Origin: CAZIKB01 sp964539665
Lineage (GTDB): Bacteria; Zhuqueibacterota; Zhuqueibacteria; Oceanimicrobiales; Oceanimicrobiaceae
DNA: 18,900 nt
Reading direction: 5' to 3'
Assembly (NCBI GenBank): GCA_964539665.1
Contig: CAZIKB010000122.1
Coordinates: 1-18,900, forward strand
The translations under genes were made by a program, and so were the position numbers. Of the stretch, positions 14,974-18,900 are shown in pieces (the first letter of the stretch is position 1; every line of letters begins with the position of its first letter). A model generated the notes under the pieces. That model saw nothing but the letters and a program-made list of their open reading frames with translations. It had not been told where the DNA came from and ran no database searches.

Positions 14974-16713
14974 ATGGTAAATTCTGAAATCGCTTATGCA
15001 AACAATTTTCGCTATCAAATTGTATCAATATGGCGTAAATATCTGCCACTGTTCATTTTGCTAATTCCCATTCTATTCATCTTATTAGCTTATGTTCTTT
15101 ATCCTAATTTGCAAATTCTAATTCAAAGTTTTATTAAAAATCAAAAATTTACTTTTGCCAATTACCAGGAATTTTTCAACTTTAAGCATCCAGCCAATTT
15201 AGAAGCCCTTTGGGGCAGCGTGTACATCTCTCTATTATCGGTTTTATTTTCAGCTATGGTAGGCGTGCCACTGGCTTACCTGTTTACACATTATCAATTT
15301 CCCGGCAGGAATATTTTCGCTGCAATTGCTGTCTTGCCAATAGTTTTGCCACCGCTGGTTGGGGTGCTGTCATTTCTTTTTCTTTTTGGAGAAAGCGGTA
15401 TTCTTCCACGGGCGCTACAGGCGCTTTTCAGGCTAAAATCTGTGCCATTTTCAATTGATGGTGCTGTAGCCATATTAGTGGTCCATACTTATACTCTGTA
15501 CGTATATTTTTATTTGTTTACTTCGACAGCTTTCAACCAGCAGGATGTCTCGGTGATTGAAGCAGCTAAAAATCTTGGCGCCGGCCGCTGGATGATTTTG
15601 CGGAAAATCATATTGCCGCTCTTAACACCCGCTATTGGAGGAGCTTCCCTTCTGGTGTTCATGACATCGATGGCGTCTTTTAGTGCGCCATTTATATTCG
15701 GTGGTGGAATTCGAATTTTAAGCACAGAAATCTACAATAGTAAATTAAACGGCGAAATGGAACTGGCCATAACTCAATCGGTTATTTTAGCCGCAATTTC
15801 TATTATATTTCTCTTCCTTTTACGGTGGTACTCAAACCGCCGACAATATGCAGGAACAGGTAAAGGCGTTCGATTGCAGCCCAAACCTATAACAAAAGGC
15901 TGGGCAAGATATCTATTGGGTTTTCTGGGGATTGGTCTGGTGGTATTATTGATTCTTCCACATTTAACAGTGCTTTTAATATCATTTGTGAAAAACGGCA
16001 CCTGGACCTGGCAAACGCTGCCACAAGTTTACACTCTTGATAATTACACCAATTTATTTCGCGATCCAAAAGTAATCGAACCGATTTCGAACAGCATTAA
16101 AATGGCCACTCTGGCAACTGCTGCAAATTTAGTATTTGGTGTGGCAGCCGCATATTTGCTCGTGATGAAGAAATTCGCTGGAAAAAAAATAGTAGAGGCA
16201 ATAACGATGCTGCCATGGGCCATTCCAGGCACAGTAGTAGCAATTGGTTTGATTATAACCTTTAATCGTGCAGGTCCTCTAACTGCTGGACAAATTTTGG
16301 TGGGTACATTTTGGATTTTACCGCTGGCCTACTTTATCCGTAATTTGCCGCTGGTTTTTCGTTCAACATTTGCGACGCTGCAGCAATTTGAGATTTCTTT
16401 AGAAGAATCCGCGCGTAATTTAGGGGCTTCCTGGTTTTTTACATTTAGAAAGGTTATTTTTCCGCTTATTGCGCCAGGAGTTATCTCAGGGGCGCTTTTA
16501 GCTTTTGTGTTGGCAATTGGAGAATTTGTTTCATCAATTCTTTTGTATAATTACTCGAACCGTCCTGTTTCGGTTGAGATTATTTCCCAGCTCAGGATTT
16601 TTAACTTAGGCTCGGCCGCAGCCTATAGTGTGTTTTTGATACTTTTGATTGGCATGGTATTAATATTATCGAATCGGCTATTGGGAGCACGTTCGGGAAG
16701 AATTATAATTTAG
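14974..16713 (+). CDS. ABC transporter permease with two fused BPD_transp_1 domains (iron/thiamine type)
   Basis: The 579-residue protein has two copies of the MetI-like permease domain, about 12 membrane helices in total. Each copy carries an EAA loop that docks on the ATPase: EAAKNLGAGRWMILRKIILP (196-215) and EESARNLGASWFFTFRKVIF (477-496). The fused two-domain layout and the wording of the EAA loops match the FbpB (ferric iron), FutB and ThiP (thiamine) group. The first two dozen residues are cytoplasmic, and a linker at about 287-310 separates the halves. No substrate-binding protein or ATPase gene adjoins it: the flanks are a 269-bp gap with the response regulator beyond, and a 627-bp gap before rpoD. 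The partners must lie elsewhere. No clear Shine-Dalgarno sequence precedes the ATG. Confidence 0.88.
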   Translation: MVNSEIAYANNFRYQIVSIWRKYLPLFILLIPILFILLAYVLYPNLQILIQSFIKNQKFTFANYQEFFNFKHPANLEALWGSVYISLLSVLFSAMVGVPLAYLFTHYQFPGRNIFAAIAVLPIVLPPLVGVLSFLFLFGESGILPRALQALFRLKSVPFSIDGAVAILVVHTYTLYVYFYLFTSTAFNQQDVSVIEAAKNLGAGRWMILRKIILPLLTPAIGGASLLVFMTSMASFSAPFIFGGGIRILSTEIYNSKLNGEMELAITQSVILAAISIIFLFLLRWYSNRRQYAGTGKGVRLQPKPITKGWARYLLGFLGIGLVVLLILPHLTVLLISFVKNGTWTWQTLPQVYTLDNYTNLFRDPKVIEPISNSIKMATLATAANLVFGVAAAYLLVMKKFAGKKIVEAITMLPWAIPGTVVAIGLIITFNRAGPLTAGQILVGTFWILPLAYFIRNLPLVFRSTFATLQQFEISLEESARNLGASWFFTFRKVIFPLIAPGVISGALLAFVLAIGEFVSSILLYNYSNRPVSVEIISQLRIFNLGSAAAYSVFLILLIGMVLILSNRLLGARSGRIII

Positions 16714-16985
16714 CCGCGCTCGCATAAATAAATATTTTGAGTTTTTGCAATTTAAAGAGTGGAAATGTTGTTAACTATAATGCAATATAGTATTTGGTAA
16801 AATTTTATTTCTGCTGGTAAAATACACAGATACGTTTCGTGAATATAAAATCAATGGATTCCAATAAGGCTCTGTTTTTAGTAGAACTGGTCGTTTAATG
16901 CGAATTATCAACTGATCCTTTTTCAATTTCAAGGGTTAGTATGTACATAAGTAATAATATAAATTAATAATATATTAAATAAATA
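16714..16985. other. Gene-free region after the permease
   Basis: No supported reading frame is present. A short dyad, ACTATA (16774-16779) and TATAGT (16786-16791), is the only structure seen. No clear terminator with a G+C-rich stem follows the permease. Confidence 0.4.
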
Positions 16986-17004
16986 ACTTATTTGCAAAAT
17001 AAGT
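16986..17004. promoter_or_regulatory. Palindrome abutting the rpoD promoter -35 box
   Basis: ACTTATTT-GCA-AAATAAGT has perfect 8-bp arms and ends one base before the TTGACA at 17006. This position, just upstream of -35, is typical of an activator site or of a repressor that blocks polymerase entry. Confidence 0.5.
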
Positions 17005-17005
17005 C

Positions 17006-17034
17006 TTGACAAGCCTTAATTTGTATATTATATT
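17006..17034 (+). promoter_or_regulatory. Sigma-70 type promoter upstream of rpoD
   Basis: TTGACA (17006-17011), a 17-bp spacer and TATATT (17029-17034) match the hexamers and spacing of the promoter at 10671. Transcription from near 17041 would give an rpoD leader of about 300 nt. Confidence 0.65.
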
Positions 17035-17040
17035 ACAGGT

Positions 17041-17340
17041 TGTGTAAAAATATCTTTGCAAAAAACTCGAGGGGAGGGATTGCAGGACATCTTTTAAAGG
17101 TCAATAAGTATTTTTATCTGTTAAGTATTGTTGAATTAATCGCAATATGAAACAGTGTAACAGGGGTTGGAGACAAAATTATTTAATTGCAATGTAAACA
17201 TCTGATTTATTTCATCAACTTGCCACGTAAGTAGAATTACGTACATCTTCATTACTAAATGAAACAAATTATATTGCTGAAAGTATAAATGTTATTAAAA
17301 CTTAAACTTATGTAATTAAAGAGAGTAAGAAATATTAAAT
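17041..17340 (+). other. Long untranslated leader of rpoD
   Basis: About 300 bases separate the predicted transcription start from the rpoD ATG, with no supported ORF. The region includes a G-rich segment (CGAGGGGAGGGA, near 17070) and a dyad ACGTAA/TTACGT (17225-17242). I could not fold it into a known riboswitch or 6S-like RNA by eye. A second, closer promoter is possible in the AT-rich part after 17260. Confidence 0.4.
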
Positions 17341-18198
17341 ATGGCGAAAAAGCAAAAAAAACCTGACAATAGACCAAAGCAATCCATTGAAAAATATCTT
17401 GAAGAAATCGGCGGATTTTCTCCGCTTCCTCCTGAGGAAGAAATTGAATTGACTCGTAGAATTCGAAAAGGAGACTCTATCGCTTTAGATAAATTAGTTA
17501 AGGCCAATTTACGATTTGTTATTAGCGTTGCAAAAGAATATCAAGGACAGGGTTTACCCTTGCAAGACCTGATAAGTGAGGGTAACCTGGGATTAATTAA
17601 AGCAGCCCAACGATTTGATGAAACACGCGGATTCAAGTTTATTTCTTATGCAGTGTGGTGGATTAGACAATCTATTCTTCAAGCTTTAGCAGAACAGTCC
17701 AGGGTGGTGCGTTTGCCGTTAAATCGTGTCGGGGCTATTAACAAGGTTGGGCGGGTTCTAGAGAAGTTAGAGAAAGTATACGGCCGGGAACCCAGTATGC
17801 ACGAAGTGGCGGATACCATGGAGATGACAGACTATGAAGTGGCGGATGTGTTAAAAACGTCTGCCAGGCATCTTTCTTTAGATGAGCCTTTTAAAGAAGA
17901 AGAGGGCAACAATTTATTGGATATCCTGGAAAGCGATAAATACGCTCCGCCAGATGATTCCCTGATGCAGGAATCCTTGAAAGAGGAAATCGATAAAGTG
18001 TTAGTGACTTTAAAGCCTCGTGAGTCTGAAATCATTCGCTTGTATTTTGGTTTGGAAGGCGACCGTCCTTTGACGCTTGAAGAAATTGGCGAACACTTTC
18101 AGCTAACCAGAGAAAGAGTACGGCAGATTAAAGAAAAAGCCCTGCGTCGAATGCGGCATCGCTCGCGGTTAGAACCACTTCGAAAATACCTCGGATAA
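17341..18198 (+). CDS. rpoD: Housekeeping RNA polymerase sigma factor RpoD (short, FCB type)
   Basis: This 285-residue primary-type sigma factor has no region 1.1. Region 1.2 begins at about 15 (IEKYLEEIGGFSPLPPEEE). Region 2 at about 46-115 contains ANLRFVISVAKEYQGQGL, EGNLGLIKAAQRFD and the -10 recognition helix YAVWWIRQSI (103-112). Region 3 follows the RLPLNRVGAINK segment (about 124-180), and region 4 (about 215-280) ends with the helix-turn-helix TLEEIGEHFQLTRERVRQIK that reads the -35. The length and the motif ISYAVWWIRQSILQALAEQS match Bacteroidota-type RpoD, which supports an FCB lineage. Only a weak AGAGAG lies upstream of the ATG. It has its own promoter with an adjoining palindrome, a long leader and a strong terminator, so it is transcribed alone. 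A group 2 sigma factor is the alternative, less likely here. Confidence 0.92.
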   Translation: MAKKQKKPDNRPKQSIEKYLEEIGGFSPLPPEEEIELTRRIRKGDSIALDKLVKANLRFVISVAKEYQGQGLPLQDLISEGNLGLIKAAQRFDETRGFKFISYAVWWIRQSILQALAEQSRVVRLPLNRVGAINKVGRVLEKLEKVYGREPSMHEVADTMEMTDYEVADVLKTSARHLSLDEPFKEEEGNNLLDILESDKYAPPDDSLMQESLKEEIDKVLVTLKPRESEIIRLYFGLEGDRPLTLEEIGEHFQLTRERVRQIKEKALRRMRHRSRLEPLRKYLG

Positions 18199-18218
18199 AA
18201 AAACTTCTAACAAATATC

Positions 18219-18254
18219 TGCCCCTGGTGGGATATCGCCAGGGGCATTTTTTTT
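18219..18254 (+). terminator. Intrinsic terminator of rpoD
   Basis: A 9-bp G+C-rich stem, TGCCCCTGG (18219-18227) with CCAGGGGCA (18238-18246), has a 10-nt loop and is followed directly by eight T residues (18247-18254). It starts 20 nt after the rpoD stop codon. Confidence 0.93.
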
Positions 18255-18429
18255 GCCAAAGCCTGGTGAATACATATATTCAAGGTTTGATCTGAGTTAA
18301 GTAAAAACGTTGGCTATTGTATAAAAAAGGGGCGTGGATTTTTCACTTGTTTTTTACGCACAAATTATCTAACATTTTATGTGTTCAAATAGGGAAGGTT
18401 TATTAAACACTTATACTAGGTTGGTTAAA

Positions 18430-18660
18430 ATGAAGGACTTCATCTTATTTATCGTTAAGCATTTAGTAGACTATCCTGAGGAGGTGCAAGTTAAAGAGAT
18501 AGAAGGTGAACGAACCGTTTTATTGGAGGTACGTGTCAGCAAGTATGATATAGGTAAAGTTATCGGACAACGCGGACAGAACGTAAGAGCACTGGAAACT
18601 CTTTTAGTAGCAGCTTCTGGGAGATTAGGCAAACGATTCATTCTTGAGATTCTTAGATAG
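18430..18660 (+). CDS. khpA: KH-domain RNA-binding protein KhpA
   Basis: The ATG at 18430 begins MKDFILFIVKHLVDYPEEV, the typical start of KhpA (YlqC), giving 76 residues, the usual family size. An ATG at 18379 would add 17 residues unlike the family and is less likely. The KH fold is seen in VLLEVRVSKYDIGKVIGQRGQNVRALETLL, with the RNA-gripping GxxG loop GQRG at 46-49. KhpA partners KhpB in some Firmicutes, where the pair binds RNA and affects cell division and elongation. In many genomes khpA lies between rpsP and rimM; here it stands alone after rpoD and its terminator, 231 bp from the rpoD stop, so it probably has its own promoter (a TATACT lies at 18412-18417). Confidence 0.88.
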   Translation: MKDFILFIVKHLVDYPEEVQVKEIEGERTVLLEVRVSKYDIGKVIGQRGQNVRALETLLVAASGRLGKRFILEILR

Positions 18661-18735
18661 CGTATTGAGACGATGGAGTGGTGCCATACATTGAAAGGAT
18701 AAATTAATTCCCTGACTTTCTGGAATTGCAAATGA

Positions 18736-18755
18736 CAAAGAATTATTATTCTTTG
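18736..18755. other. Small hairpin downstream of khpA
   Basis: CAAAGAAT-TATT-ATTCTTTG has perfect 8-bp arms and a 4-nt loop, 75 bases past the khpA stop. It is followed by A residues rather than T on the plus strand, so it is not a standard intrinsic terminator for khpA. The rest of 18661-18900 is AT-rich with no supported gene. Confidence 0.4.
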
Positions 18756-18900
18756 AAAAAACAGATGCGTTTAATCCAAGAAAGATTATCATATATTTTA
18801 ATATTATTTGCAAATATTTAATATTCATATTTAACCTCTAAATTAATAATTAGTGATTGACCGAAAACCCCTATTTTTCGTAACAAGAGATAAATTAAGC

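Noticed and set aside
17041..17230. 6S RNA or tmRNA in the rpoD leader
   Set aside because: No long closing stem with a central bubble and no tRNA-like ends could be found by eye.
18625..18828. 67-residue minus-strand frame with a signal-like start at the right end
   Set aside because: No ribosome binding site is visible, it is AT-driven, and it runs into the khpA coding region on the other strand.
1..18900. CRISPR array, insertion sequence, prophage or integrase
   Set aside because: No regularly spaced repeats of array type, transposase motifs or phage genes were seen.

Overview
The window is an AT-rich chromosomal segment. It most likely comes from an uncultured bacterium of the FCB superphylum, KSB1/Calditrichota-like. 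The main clue is the 285-residue housekeeping sigma factor, which lacks region 1.1 and is close in length and sequence to the Bacteroidota-type RpoD. Lipoprotein and secretion signals show a diderm-style envelope lifestyle. The lineage call is an inference; no rRNA gene is present. I see no tRNA, CRISPR array, insertion sequence or phage gene.

Left part (1-2833, minus strand): a compact operon reading leftward. It encodes a divergent alternative sigma factor, then a soluble zinc-type (H-x3-C-x2-C) anti-sigma-like protein, then a Lon-like S16 serine protease joined by a membrane helix to a DUF4384 domain. The protease gene is split by a single in-frame TGA at 1306-1308. Reading through that codon restores the catalytic GQSAG serine motif, so two apparent ORFs are really one gene. 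A further minus-strand gene with a strong ribosome binding site starts at position 49 and runs off the left edge. This sigma/anti-sigma/membrane-protease module is the best candidate here for a poorly described regulatory or defence-like system.

2834-3586 is a gene-free AT-rich stretch. It holds a perfect 16-bp palindrome upstream of the sigma gene. Its right end has a tandem 18-bp repeat that runs into the start codon of an AAA_14/DUF4143 ATPase (3587-4897, plus strand).

5086-10431 (minus strand) carries three metallo-hydrolases with separate leaders: a lipoprotein YtcJ-type amidohydrolase, an exported M20 dipeptidase-like enzyme, and a cytoplasmic YtcJ-type paralogue of the first. Together they look like a peptide or amide scavenging set. 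The M20 leader contains a nested hairpin and a distal palindrome.

10757-14704 (plus strand) has a canonical promoter followed by an ATP/ADP-translocase-like transporter fused to HEAT repeats. After it come a stand-alone cyclic-nucleotide-binding-like domain protein and a single-domain response regulator. This looks like a nucleotide-transport and signalling cluster.

14974-16713 is a two-domain ABC permease of the iron/thiamine type, with no binding protein or ATPase next to it. 17341-18198 is rpoD, with a palindrome abutting a consensus promoter, a roughly 300-nt leader and a strong intrinsic terminator. 18430-18660 is khpA, a small KH-domain RNA chaperone. The last 240 bases hold no gene I can support.
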